From: an uncultured Anaerolineae bacterium
GTDB lineage: Bacteria > Chloroflexota > Anaerolineae > Aggregatilineales > Phototrophicaceae
Direction: 5' to 3'
Length of the DNA: 53,239 nt
Assembly (NCBI GenBank): GCA_937922795.1
Contig: CALAJK010000092.1
Location: 1 to 53,239, forward strand
The position numbers and the translations under genes are program-made. Shown here in pieces: positions 18,926-27,274 of the stretch (its first letter is position 1; every line of letters begins with the position of its first letter). Under the pieces are notes generated by a model. The model saw only the letters and a list, made by a program, of their open reading frames with translations. It did no database searches and had not been told where the DNA came from.

Positions 18926-20776
18926 ATGGCCACACAAGCCGTCCCGCATGAACAGATCGCCGTGCTGGCTGGGCTGGTGCGGCGTTGGGATCGCCGGCTG
19001 CGCATCCACCAGATGTCGGTATGGCTGCCGCGCAGCCTAATGCCGGGGCTGGCGCTGGCCGCCGCCGCCGGCCTGATCTCGCGTCTGCGCCCCTGGCTGG
19101 TCGGCGAACAGATTCTGATGATCGCGGCGGCTGGCGCGGCGCTCGGGCTGGCGATCATGGCGCTGCTGGCGCTGGTCTGGCCGCGCCCAACGCTGGCCGC
19201 CGCCCGCCGCTTCGACCGGCTTTTCGGGCTGCAAGAGCGCGTCTCGACCGCGCTGGAGCTGCTGGAAGGGCGCATCGCCGGCGATGCGGCGTTAGTCGAC
19301 CGCCAGGTGGCGGACGCCTGGGCGCGCGCCCAGACGGTGGAGCCGGGGCGCGCGCTGCCGCTGGTCTGGCGGGGGCGCGAGTGGGCGGCGGCGGCGGCGC
19401 TGGCCGCCCTGGCGCTGCTGCTGGCGCTGCTGCCCAACCCGCAGGCGGCGGCCGTCGCCCAGCAGAGCGCGCAGCGCGCCGCCCTGGAAGCGGCCGCCGA
19501 AGCGCTCAAACAGATCACCCAGGAAGCGGCGGCGGACGCCACCCTGACGCCGGAGGAGCGCCAGCAGCTCCTGCAGACGCTGCAGGCCGGCATCAAGACG
19601 CTGCAAGAGGCCGGCGTCACGCCGGAGGAAGCCTTTGCCACCCTGTCCGAGGTGCAGGCGGCGCTGCGCAATCTGGCCGACCAGATGAGCGCCGATGCTC
19701 AGGCGCAGGCCGCGGCGCTGAGCGCGGCGGCGGACGCGCTGCGACAGTTGGAGGCCGCCCAGAGCGCCGCCAGCGGCAGCTCGCCCATCCCCACGCTGGA
19801 GGCGCTGCGCCGGCAGTTGGAGCAGCTCAGCCAGGCGCAGCGTCAGCAGGCCATTCAGCAGCTTCAGGCAGCGGCGCAGGCGCTGCAAGGCGCTAATGAC
19901 GCGCAGGCCGCTCAGGCGCTGCAGCAGGCCGCCCAGGCGCTCCAGCAGGGCGATCTGGGCGCGGCTGACCAAGCGCTGCAGCAGGCCATCCAGCAGCTTC
20001 AGACGGCGGCGCAGACCCAAGCGGGACGCCAGCAGGCTGCCGCTCAGATGGCGCAGATGGCGCAGCAGGCGGGGCAGCAGGCGGGACAGATCAGCCAGCA
20101 GACCGCGCCGGGCGACCAATCGCCTTCCAGTCAGCCGCTGCCTGCGCAGCCCTCGGGCGCGCCCGGCGGGGACGACCAGCCGCAGCCACTGCAGCCGGCA
20201 GGACAACCTGCACCCGCTGGCCAGACTGGCGCGCCGCAGGCCGGCCAACCCAGCGGCCAGCCGGGCCAGCCGGGAGGACAGCCCCAGACCGGTGGCCAGC
20301 AGGGGCCGGACAATCTGCCGGCGCAGACCGGCGCGGGCGGCGCGGGCGGCCAAGAGGGCGGCTCTGGCCAGGACGCCGCGCAGACCAGCGGAGCCAGCGC
20401 CGGCGCGGGCGATGCGCCGGGCGGGGCTGGATCGGATGAGCTGCAAGGGCGGCCGGGCGACGCGGGCGGTGTGCCGCAGAATAACAACCCCGACGGCCAG
20501 GGCGTCGGGCAGTATGACCCAGTGTACGCCCCACGCCGCATCGGCGGCCAGGGCGGCGAACGGATCGTGCTGGAGCCGGACGCTGGAAATCTGCCGGCGG
20601 TGGAGGGCGAGTTCAGCCAGAACCCGTCCGGGAGCGCCGCCGTGCCCTACAATCAGGTGTTCAGCAGCTACCGGGACGCGGCGGCGCGGGCGCTGGAGCG
20701 GGATTACATTCCGCTGGGACTGCGCGATGTGGTGCGCGACTATTTCGCCTCGCTGGAGCCCGGCAGCGGGCGCTGA
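18926..20776 (+). CDS. Membrane protein with long Gln/Ala coiled coil and Pro/Gly/Gln-rich tail
   Basis: 616 residues. Two membrane segments (about 33-85) and a third (about 152-170) are followed by a long Gln/Ala/Leu-rich helix (about 175-400), a disordered Gly/Pro/Gln region (about 400-530) and a compact end with NQVFSSYRDAAARALERDYI and GLRDVVRDYFASLEP. The tail resembles the closing segment of DUF4175-like or MoxR-cluster membrane proteins, but I cannot assign a family. The composition suggests an envelope-spanning filament or scaffold for the transporter. The neighbouring genes are 4 and 15 bases away, so it is firmly within the operon. Confidence 0.75.
   Translation: MATQAVPHEQIAVLAGLVRRWDRRLRIHQMSVWLPRSLMPGLALAAAAGLISRLRPWLVGEQILMIAAAGAALGLAIMALLALVWPRPTLAAARRFDRLFGLQERVSTALELLEGRIAGDAALVDRQVADAWARAQTVEPGRALPLVWRGREWAAAAALAALALLLALLPNPQAAAVAQQSAQRAALEAAAEALKQITQEAAADATLTPEERQQLLQTLQAGIKTLQEAGVTPEEAFATLSEVQAALRNLADQMSADAQAQAAALSAAADALRQLEAAQSAASGSSPIPTLEALRRQLEQLSQAQRQQAIQQLQAAAQALQGANDAQAAQALQQAAQALQQGDLGAADQALQQAIQQLQTAAQTQAGRQQAAAQMAQMAQQAGQQAGQISQQTAPGDQSPSSQPLPAQPSGAPGGDDQPQPLQPAGQPAPAGQTGAPQAGQPSGQPGQPGGQPQTGGQQGPDNLPAQTGAGGAGGQEGGSGQDAAQTSGASAGAGDAPGGAGSDELQGRPGDAGGVPQNNNPDGQGVGQYDPVYAPRRIGGQGGERIVLEPDAGNLPAVEGEFSQNPSGSAAVPYNQVFSSYRDAAARALERDYIPLGLRDVVRDYFASLEPGSGR
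19800..20300 (+). repeat. Low-complexity Gln/Ala then Pro/Gly/Gln coding repeat
   Basis: Degenerate CAG/GCN-rich repeats encode irregular AAQALQ-like units, then GQP-rich units, inside the coiled-coil gene. No exact long unit is visible. The pattern comes from protein composition rather than a DNA repeat family. Confidence 0.5.
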
Positions 20777-20791
20777 AAGGCAGGAAAACCG

Positions 20792-21382
20792 ATGCCGCCT
20801 GACCAAGCTGAGCGCGGGATCACCGCGCTGTACGCCGATCCAGACATCCGCGGCGAATTGGTGGACGAAGAGGCCGAAACGCTGCTCGGCTGGGCCGAGG
20901 ACCAGGTGAAGCGCCTGGCTGCTCAGGGGCTGGACGACGACCAGTTCGAAACAGCGCTGGAGCATCTGCTCAAGCTGGTTCGCCGCATCAACCGTTTCAC
21001 CGGCCTGCGGGCTGAGTGGGGACCAGACGAACAGCAGGCCGGGCTGGACAAGATCGCCGAGTCCGCCGCCGCGCTGGCCGCCAGCGTCCCCTCGGCTCAG
21101 GCCGCCGCGCCGCCAGTCTTCGACCAGTTTCTGGAACAACAGGCCGCCCTGGACAATATCGCCGCCATTCAGGCGCTGACGGCGCTGATCGCGCCCGCGG
21201 CCCCGGCCGCCGCGCCTGAGCCAACCTCGACGGCGTCGGTCTATCCGCTCGCCGCGCCCGCCAGCTCACCAGGAGAGGATCTGCATGACCAAGAAATCGG
21301 GATCGAACCGGGACAAGCCGTCCAAGACAACGCGCAAGACGACGCAGGCGAAGGCGACCACGGCTCAGCGCACGACGACTGA
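20792..21382 (+). CDS. Acidic hypothetical protein overlapping the next gene
   Basis: 196 residues, not recognised. The first 100 are helical and look folded (LVDEEAETLLGWAEDQVKRL); the middle is Ala/Pro-rich; the last 32 are strongly acidic. AGGA lies 7 bases ahead of the ATG. The last 98 bases are read again in another frame as the start of the phospholipase-D-fold gene, where they encode a Lys/Arg/Thr-rich cytoplasmic tail. Position in the operon suggests a cytoplasmic partner of the membrane proteins. Confidence 0.65.
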   Translation: MPPDQAERGITALYADPDIRGELVDEEAETLLGWAEDQVKRLAAQGLDDDQFETALEHLLKLVRRINRFTGLRAEWGPDEQQAGLDKIAESAAALAASVPSAQAAAPPVFDQFLEQQAALDNIAAIQALTALIAPAAPAAAPEPTSTASVYPLAAPASSPGEDLHDQEIGIEPGQAVQDNAQDDAGEGDHGSAHDD

Positions 21383-22601
21383 ACGCCGCACGCTGCTCGG
21401 CACGCTGATCGGGATCATCGTCCTGATCGCGGCCTTCGTCGCCAACCAGCTCGGCATCAGCTTGACCCCCGCGCCCACGCTGACAGCCGCCCCTACCCGC
21501 GTCCCGCCCACCGTCACCGTGACGCCGCTCCCGGCCACGGTCGCGCCGCCCACCGCCGTCGCTGGGTTGGCCACGCCGTTCGATCCCTCCGGCTTGCAGA
21601 TGACGCAGGGCTTCACCGCCCAGAAAGGCTTCTGGCAGGTGTTCTTCACCGCGCCCACCGGCAGCCGCGACCGCGCCACTTATACCGGCGGCATTGACGT
21701 CCACCTGGCGCGCGCCATCGCCCGGACGCAGCGCACCCTAGACATCGCCGCGTTCGAGTTCAACAATGCGCTGCTGACGGCGGCGGTGCTGGACGCCCAC
21801 CGGCGCGGGGTGACGGTGCGCATGGTCACCGACAATGTGCACGGCGTCAACGATGACGACACCACCATCGGCCAGTTCATCCAGGCCGGCATCCCGGTGG
21901 TGGACGACAACCGCAGCGCGCTGATGCACAACAAGTTCATGATCCTGGATGGAGCGCAGGTGTGGACTGGATCGTGGAACTTCACCGTCAACGATACCTA
22001 CCGCAACAACAACAACGCTCTGGCGCTCCGCTCGCGGCGGCTAGTGGACATGTATCAGACGGAGTTCAACCAGATGTTCGAAGGGCGGCGCTTCGGCACG
22101 CGCAAGACGCCGGGCATGGGCGGCAGCTTCATCCAAGATGGCGTGCGGGTGCAGGTGTACTTCTCCCCGCGCGACCTGGTGCTGCAGAACCTGATCGGCA
22201 CGCTCAATGCGGCGCAGAAGAACATCCGCTTCATGAACTTCTCGTTCACCGACTTCGACACGGCCAAGGCGATCATGGACCGCGCCGCCGCCGGCGTGGC
22301 GGTGCAGGGCATCTGGGAGACGACCGGCAGCGAAACCCAGGCCAGCGAGCTGCGGACGCTGTTCTGCGCCGGCCTAGATGTGCGCCAGGACGGCAACCCC
22401 TTCGTGCTGCATCACAAGGTGTTCATCGTGGACGACCGGACGGTGATCAGCGGGTCGTTCAACATCTCGTCCAACGCGACCAATTCCAACGACGAGAACC
22501 TGATCATCCTGGACGATCCTGATCTGGCGGCGCACTACATCGCCGAGTTCGAGCGCCGCTGGGCCGAAGCGCGCGTACCGGGACGGATCACGTGTCAGTA
22601 G
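21285..22601 (+). CDS. Membrane-anchored phospholipase-D-fold (HKD) protein
   Basis: 438 residues. A basic cytoplasmic tail (1-36) and one membrane segment (about 37-57) precede a Pro/Thr linker and two PLD domains. Both HxKxxxxD motifs are present: His215 (HNKFMILD) and His376 (HHKVFIVD), followed by TGSWNFT and SGSFNISSNAT. The basic tail predicts that the catalytic part is outside the cytoplasm. This places it among the Nuc-type/PLD endonucleases or phospholipases; the substrate is open. AGGAGAGG 6 bases ahead supports the ATG at 21285 despite the 98-base overlap with the preceding gene. Confidence 0.9.
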   Translation: MTKKSGSNRDKPSKTTRKTTQAKATTAQRTTTERRTLLGTLIGIIVLIAAFVANQLGISLTPAPTLTAAPTRVPPTVTVTPLPATVAPPTAVAGLATPFDPSGLQMTQGFTAQKGFWQVFFTAPTGSRDRATYTGGIDVHLARAIARTQRTLDIAAFEFNNALLTAAVLDAHRRGVTVRMVTDNVHGVNDDDTTIGQFIQAGIPVVDDNRSALMHNKFMILDGAQVWTGSWNFTVNDTYRNNNNALALRSRRLVDMYQTEFNQMFEGRRFGTRKTPGMGGSFIQDGVRVQVYFSPRDLVLQNLIGTLNAAQKNIRFMNFSFTDFDTAKAIMDRAAAGVAVQGIWETTGSETQASELRTLFCAGLDVRQDGNPFVLHHKVFIVDDRTVISGSFNISSNATNSNDENLIILDDPDLAAHYIAEFERRWAEARVPGRITCQ

Positions 22602-22612
22602 AATACCTGTGC

Positions 22613-22645
22613 TATGATTAAGGGCAGGCCGTTCGGGCTGCCTTT
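22613..22645 (+). promoter_or_regulatory. Possible -10 box and hairpin ahead of the HerA-like gene
   Basis: TATGAT (22613-22618) is followed by an 8-bp stem with one mismatch (GGCAGGCC / GGGCTGCC, 22623-22642) and TTTC. It may end the preceding operon, start the next unit, or both. Confidence 0.35.
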
Positions 22646-22677
22646 CGACCGCTGAACCGATCAGGAGACGCGCGATC

Positions 22678-25362
22678 ATGCCGTTCATCGAAGCGCCCAC
22701 CAGTTTTTACCTCGGCCGCCGCTATGACCCGGCTTCCGGGCGGCTGGCCGACGACGTGGTGTACTATGACGCCCGCGATCTGACCACGCACGCCGTGGTG
22801 GTCGGCATGACCGGCAGCGGTAAGACCGGGCTGTGCATCACGCTGCTGGAAGAAGCCATCCTGGACAGCATCCCAGCCATCGTCATCGACCCCAAAGGCG
22901 ACATCACCAACCTGCTGCTGACGTTCCCTGACCTGCGTCCTCAAGACTTCGAGCCGTGGGTGAACGCGGATGAAGCCCGCCGCGCCGGCCTGAGCGTCGC
23001 CGCCTACGCCGCCGACGTCGCCAACCGCTGGCGCGACGGCCTGGCGAGTTGGGGCATCGTCCCGGACCGGATCCGCCTGCTCAAGCAGATCGCCCGCTAC
23101 AGCATCTTCACGCCGGGGTCGGACGCCGGCCTGCCGGTTAATATCCTGGCGTCGCTGGCCGCCCCGCGCGACGACTGGGCGGCCAATCAGGAAGCCCACA
23201 TCGAGAAGATCAACGCCATCGTCACCGCGCTGCTGGCGATGGTCGGCCAGAGCGCCGACCCGATCCAGAGCAAGGAACATGTGCTGCTTTCGACCATCTT
23301 CCAGCACGCCTGGCAGCGCGGCATTGACCTGACGCTCGAAGACCTGATCCTACAGGTGCAGAAGCCGCCCTTCACCAAGATCGGCGTGTTCCCGGTGGAC
23401 GAGCACCTGTCAGAACGCGCCCGGCAGAAGCTGGCGATGGCGCTCAACAACATCGTGGCCGCGCCGTCCTTCCAGTCCTGGATTCGCGGCGAATCGATTG
23501 ACATCCAGCGGCTGCTGTACCAGCCGAACGGCCTGCCGCGCGTGTCGGTGTTCTACCTGGCGCACTTGTCAGAACCAGAACGCCAGTTCATCATCACGCT
23601 GCTGCTGGAGAACCTGCTGGGCTGGATGCGGATGCAGAGCGGCACGCCCAGCCTGCGGGCGCTGCTGTACATCGACGAGATGTTCGGCTACTTCCCGCCG
23701 CACCCGTACAACCCGCCCACCAAGCAGCCGATCCTGCGGCTGCTCAAGCAGGCGCGCGCCTTCGGCCTGGGGCTGATCCTGGCCACGCAGAACCCCGGCG
23801 ACCTAGACTACAAAGGGCTGTCGAATGCTGGCACCTGGTTCATCGGTCGGCTGCTGTCCGAAAACGACCGCGCCAGGGTGATGGCCGGCTTGCAGTCGAT
23901 GGCCGACGCGCAAAGCGCCCTCAACCTGCGCGAGGTCGGTCAGTTGGTGGCTGACATCGCGCCGCGCGTCTTCCTGATGCACAACGTTCACAACCCCGGC
24001 GGCCCGCTGCTGGTGCATACTCGCTGGGCGATGAGCTACCTGCGCGGCCCGCTGACGCGGACACAGATCCAAACGCTGATGGCCAGTCAGCGGCAGGAGC
24101 TGGCGGCGCAGATCATGCATCGGGGGGGCGGGACTGCCCGTTCTCTGCCGCTGCCGCCCGTCCCCGGAGCGACCGGAGCCCAAACGGCAGCGATGGCCGC
24201 CCCGCCCGCCCCGCCGGAGCTCGCGCCGCCGCTGCCGCCAGAGTTCGCGCCGCCGCCTAACCTGCCGGAGCTCGCGCCGCCGCCCAGTTTCACCCAGCCG
24301 GCAGCTCCCATCTCGCAGGCGACTCAGGTCACCCAGCCGACCGGACGGACCGCGCCGCCCGGCTTCGCCGCCAACCCGCCGCCCATCTCGTCCAGTATCC
24401 AGCAGTATTTCTTGGGGGTGGCGCTCAGCCCTGACCAGGCGCTCAATCTGTGGGCGCAGCAGACGCGCTTCGCCGTCGCTAGCTACGGCGGCGCAGCCCT
24501 GGCTTATCAGCCGGTGCTGCTGGCGCAGGCCATCGTGCGCTATCAGGATCGCAAAGCGAACGTCTACACCGCCCGCGTCTTCAGCTACCGTGTGCCCGAC
24601 GTCCAGGCGATCGGCATGGTGCGCTGGGCCGACTTCCAGGCCGAGCCAGTGGACGCCCGCATGCTGTCGGCTGCGCCGCTGGGGGCCGCCCTGTACGCCG
24701 ACCTGCCGCCCGGCCTGAGCGACGCCCGCCGCCTGACGGCGCTGCGCGCGGAGCTAGTGGATATGCTGTACAACACCGGCCAGCTTCGCATCCCCTTCAA
24801 CCCGACGCTGGGGCTGTACGGCAACCCAGACGACGACCCCAGCGTGTTCCCAGCCCAGGCGCGGCAGCTCGCCCATGAGCGCCGCGACGCCGAACTCGAC
24901 CAACTGGCGATGCGCTACGACAAGATCATCGACCAGCTTGAGGAACGCTACAACCGCAAATCTCGCGAGCTGCGGGCGGAGCGGCGCGAACTGGCCGACC
25001 GCCGGCGCGAGGAGCTGTTCACCAAAGGCGAGGCTGTGCTCAGCCTGCTGCGGGGGCGCACCACCTACACACTATCCCGCGCCAGCCGCACCAGCCGCCT
25101 CAGCCGCCAGACCAAAGAGGACTTGATCGAGAGCGAGGAGGTCTTGAACGAATTGGAGCGGGCGATTCAGGATAACCAGGCGCGCTTCGAGGCCGAGATT
25201 CAGGCGGTCAACCAGAAGTGGGCGAAAGTGGCCGTTGAGGCGCAGGAATACGTCATCACCCCCTTCAAGAAGGATATTCAAGTCGAACTGTTCGGCATCG
25301 GCTGGCTGCCGCTGTACTACGCCGTGGTCAATAACCAGCCGGTGCTGCTGCCAGCGGGGTAG
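22678..25362 (+). CDS. HerA/DUF87-like ATPase with C-terminal coiled coil
   Basis: 894 residues. Walker A GMTGSGKT is at 43-50 and Walker B LLYIDEMF has Asp333; LILATQNPGDLDYKGLSNAG follows, as in HerA/FtsK-superfamily ATPases. A Pro/Ala-rich linker (about 490-570) joins a second part with a long charged coiled coil (about 735-860) and a hydrophobic end. HerA proteins are hexameric DNA translocases usually paired with NurA; no NurA-like gene is here. CAGGAG lies about 9 bases ahead of ATG 22678. The ligase gene begins 5 bases after the stop, so the two are cotranscribed. The biological role is unknown. Confidence 0.85.
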   Translation: MPFIEAPTSFYLGRRYDPASGRLADDVVYYDARDLTTHAVVVGMTGSGKTGLCITLLEEAILDSIPAIVIDPKGDITNLLLTFPDLRPQDFEPWVNADEARRAGLSVAAYAADVANRWRDGLASWGIVPDRIRLLKQIARYSIFTPGSDAGLPVNILASLAAPRDDWAANQEAHIEKINAIVTALLAMVGQSADPIQSKEHVLLSTIFQHAWQRGIDLTLEDLILQVQKPPFTKIGVFPVDEHLSERARQKLAMALNNIVAAPSFQSWIRGESIDIQRLLYQPNGLPRVSVFYLAHLSEPERQFIITLLLENLLGWMRMQSGTPSLRALLYIDEMFGYFPPHPYNPPTKQPILRLLKQARAFGLGLILATQNPGDLDYKGLSNAGTWFIGRLLSENDRARVMAGLQSMADAQSALNLREVGQLVADIAPRVFLMHNVHNPGGPLLVHTRWAMSYLRGPLTRTQIQTLMASQRQELAAQIMHRGGGTARSLPLPPVPGATGAQTAAMAAPPAPPELAPPLPPEFAPPPNLPELAPPPSFTQPAAPISQATQVTQPTGRTAPPGFAANPPPISSSIQQYFLGVALSPDQALNLWAQQTRFAVASYGGAALAYQPVLLAQAIVRYQDRKANVYTARVFSYRVPDVQAIGMVRWADFQAEPVDARMLSAAPLGAALYADLPPGLSDARRLTALRAELVDMLYNTGQLRIPFNPTLGLYGNPDDDPSVFPAQARQLAHERRDAELDQLAMRYDKIIDQLEERYNRKSRELRAERRELADRRREELFTKGEAVLSLLRGRTTYTLSRASRTSRLSRQTKEDLIESEEVLNELERAIQDNQARFEAEIQAVNQKWAKVAVEAQEYVITPFKKDIQVELFGIGWLPLYYAVVNNQPVLLPAG

Positions 25363-25367
25363 CAGCC

Positions 25368-27134
25368 ATGGCCGAATCGCTGGACGCAGCAACGCTGGCC
25401 AACCTGCGGGCGGCGCACGTCGTCAACGGCGTGCCCGGCGACCATTACAAGGTCCCGTTCCGCAACTTCCGACACCTGCTGTCGCTGCACGCCCGCAGCG
25501 ATCCGGATAAGACTTTCCTGATCCACTACGATCAGGACGGACGGCGGGAAGCACTGAGCTACGGCGAATTCAACGCCCGCGTCCACCAGACGGCGCATCT
25601 GCTGGCTGACCTGGGCGTGCGGCGCGGCGACCGGGTGGCAACCATCGGCTACAACCACAGCGACCTGGTGATCCTGTACTGCGCCTGCTGGCTGCTGGGC
25701 GCGGCGGTTGCGCCGCAGAACGTGGCCGAAGACGACCGCCGCATCGCTTTCATCCTGCGCAACAGCCAGGCGGTCATCGTCTTTGTCCGTCCGGAGTACT
25801 TGGAACGCGCGCGCCGCATCATCCGCGGGACGGACGACGGCTTAGGCGCGCCCAATATCCGCCAGATCGTCCAGTTGGGCGGCGAGCCAGGCGGCGACGA
25901 GCTGCACTTCTACACGGCGTTGAGGGGGCTGCCGAACACCTACTTCACTGACGAGCCGGAGCCGTCGCTGGAGGACGAAGCGCTGCTGGTGTACACCAGC
26001 GGCACGACCGGCGCGCCCAAGGGCGTAGTGCTGACGCAGTACAACCTGATGGTGGACGCCCAGGGCATCGCCCAATGGCAGGGCATCACTGGCAACCAGC
26101 GGCTGATGTGCGTGCTGCCCATCCATCACGTCAATGGCATCGTGGTGACGCTGGTGACGCCGCTGTTCGTCGGCGGCTCAACCGTGCTCAACCGCGCCTA
26201 TTCGTCAAGCCATTTCTGGGAACGCATCGTCCGCGAGCGCGTGCAGATCGTCAGCGTCGTGCCGACGCTGCTCCAGTTCTGCCTGGACTACGCCGACCAG
26301 CAGCAGGCGCGGGGCGAGCCGATCTGGGGGCCGGGCATCCATCAGCAGGATTTGCGGGCGTTCCGGCATCTGGTATGCGGCGCGGGCACGCTGGCGATGG
26401 GGCTGGTGAAAGCTTTTGAGGAGCGGTTCGGCGTGCCGGTGCTGCACGGCTACGGCCTGAGCGAGACGACCTGCTACAGCTGTTTCCTGCCGATCGACCT
26501 GTCGTGGGACGAACACCGCCGCTGGCTGCTGGACTACGGCTATCCCAGCATCGGCTGCCCGATTGAGCCGAACGAGATGGCGATCTTCAGCGCCGACGGC
26601 AGCGGCCAGCGGCTAGGGCCGGGCGAGCGCGGCGAAATCTGCATCCGCGGCCACAACGTGATGAAGTACTACTTCCAACGGCCGGACGCCAACGCCGAGA
26701 CGTTCAAGTTCGGCTGGTTCCGCAGCGGCGACGAAGGCTTCTACCAGGAGGATGCCCGCGGGCGGCAGTTCTTCTTCATCACTGGGCGCATCAAAGAACT
26801 GATCAACCGCGGCGGCGTCAAGTTCAGCCCGTTCGACATCGAGGAAGTGCTGCTGGAGATCCCCGGCGTGAAGGTCGGGCTGGCCATCGCCTTCAAGAAC
26901 GATTACTACGGCGAGGAGGTCGGCGCCTACGTCGTGCTGCAGCCGGGCGCCAGCCTGGACGCGGAGGCTATCCTGGCGCACTGCCGCCGGCGGCTGACCT
27001 TCGAGAAAGCGCCCAAAGTGGTGGTGTTCGGGACTGATATCCCGGTGACGGCCACCGGCAAGTACCAGCGGCTGCTGCTGCAAGACCGCTTCGCCGCCTG
27101 GGAACATACCCAGTTCCGCAAGGATGAGGCGTAG
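25368..27134 (+). CDS. AMP-forming acyl-CoA synthetase/ligase
   Basis: A 588-residue ANL-superfamily enzyme that activates a carboxylate with ATP to the acyl-AMP and normally transfers it to CoA. It has the P-loop YTSGTTGAPKG (near 209), HGYGLSETT, WFRSGDEGF, the hinge RIKELINRGG and the C-terminal catalytic Lys in TATGKYQR (near 564). Length and motifs are complete. The specificity pocket cannot be read to a substrate; medium/long-chain fatty acids or aryl acids are possible. The start follows the HerA-like stop by 5 bases. Confidence 0.92.
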   Translation: MAESLDAATLANLRAAHVVNGVPGDHYKVPFRNFRHLLSLHARSDPDKTFLIHYDQDGRREALSYGEFNARVHQTAHLLADLGVRRGDRVATIGYNHSDLVILYCACWLLGAAVAPQNVAEDDRRIAFILRNSQAVIVFVRPEYLERARRIIRGTDDGLGAPNIRQIVQLGGEPGGDELHFYTALRGLPNTYFTDEPEPSLEDEALLVYTSGTTGAPKGVVLTQYNLMVDAQGIAQWQGITGNQRLMCVLPIHHVNGIVVTLVTPLFVGGSTVLNRAYSSSHFWERIVRERVQIVSVVPTLLQFCLDYADQQQARGEPIWGPGIHQQDLRAFRHLVCGAGTLAMGLVKAFEERFGVPVLHGYGLSETTCYSCFLPIDLSWDEHRRWLLDYGYPSIGCPIEPNEMAIFSADGSGQRLGPGERGEICIRGHNVMKYYFQRPDANAETFKFGWFRSGDEGFYQEDARGRQFFFITGRIKELINRGGVKFSPFDIEEVLLEIPGVKVGLAIAFKNDYYGEEVGAYVVLQPGASLDAEAILAHCRRRLTFEKAPKVVVFGTDIPVTATGKYQRLLLQDRFAAWEHTQFRKDEA

Positions 27135-27214
27135 CTCACCATCTTGTGAACGGCGGAAGCGCGGTCGGCCACAGTCCTACGCCGACACAGCGCCCACACT
27201 TCATCGAAATGCAT

Positions 27215-27253
27215 GCCCACAGGGACGGAAGATGCATCTCTACCCCTGTGGGC
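27215..27253. terminator. Hairpin between converging ligase and apgM genes
   Basis: A perfect 10-bp stem GCCCACAGGG / CCCTGTGGGC encloses a 19-base loop that contains the palindrome GATGCATC. A second GC-rich stem follows at the end of apgM. There is no T-run, so intrinsic termination is uncertain. Confidence 0.45.
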
Positions 27254-27274
27254 GGCCGCCGGCAGCCCGGCGGC

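Noticed and set aside
18926..20776. CRISPR-like or tandem DNA repeat within the Gln/Ala-rich gene
   Set aside because: Units are irregular, have no spacers, and follow amino-acid composition rather than exact DNA repeats.
19292..21139. 615-codon minus-strand reading frame opposite the coiled-coil gene
   Set aside because: It is the mirror of a repetitive GC-rich coding sequence; Leu/Arg/Gly-rich and no recognisable domain.
21285..25362. PLD protein plus HerA-like ATPase as an anti-phage defence pair
   Set aside because: The PLD domain is predicted outside the cytoplasm and belongs to the ABC-2 operon, and a promoter/hairpin separates the two genes. No other defence gene is near.
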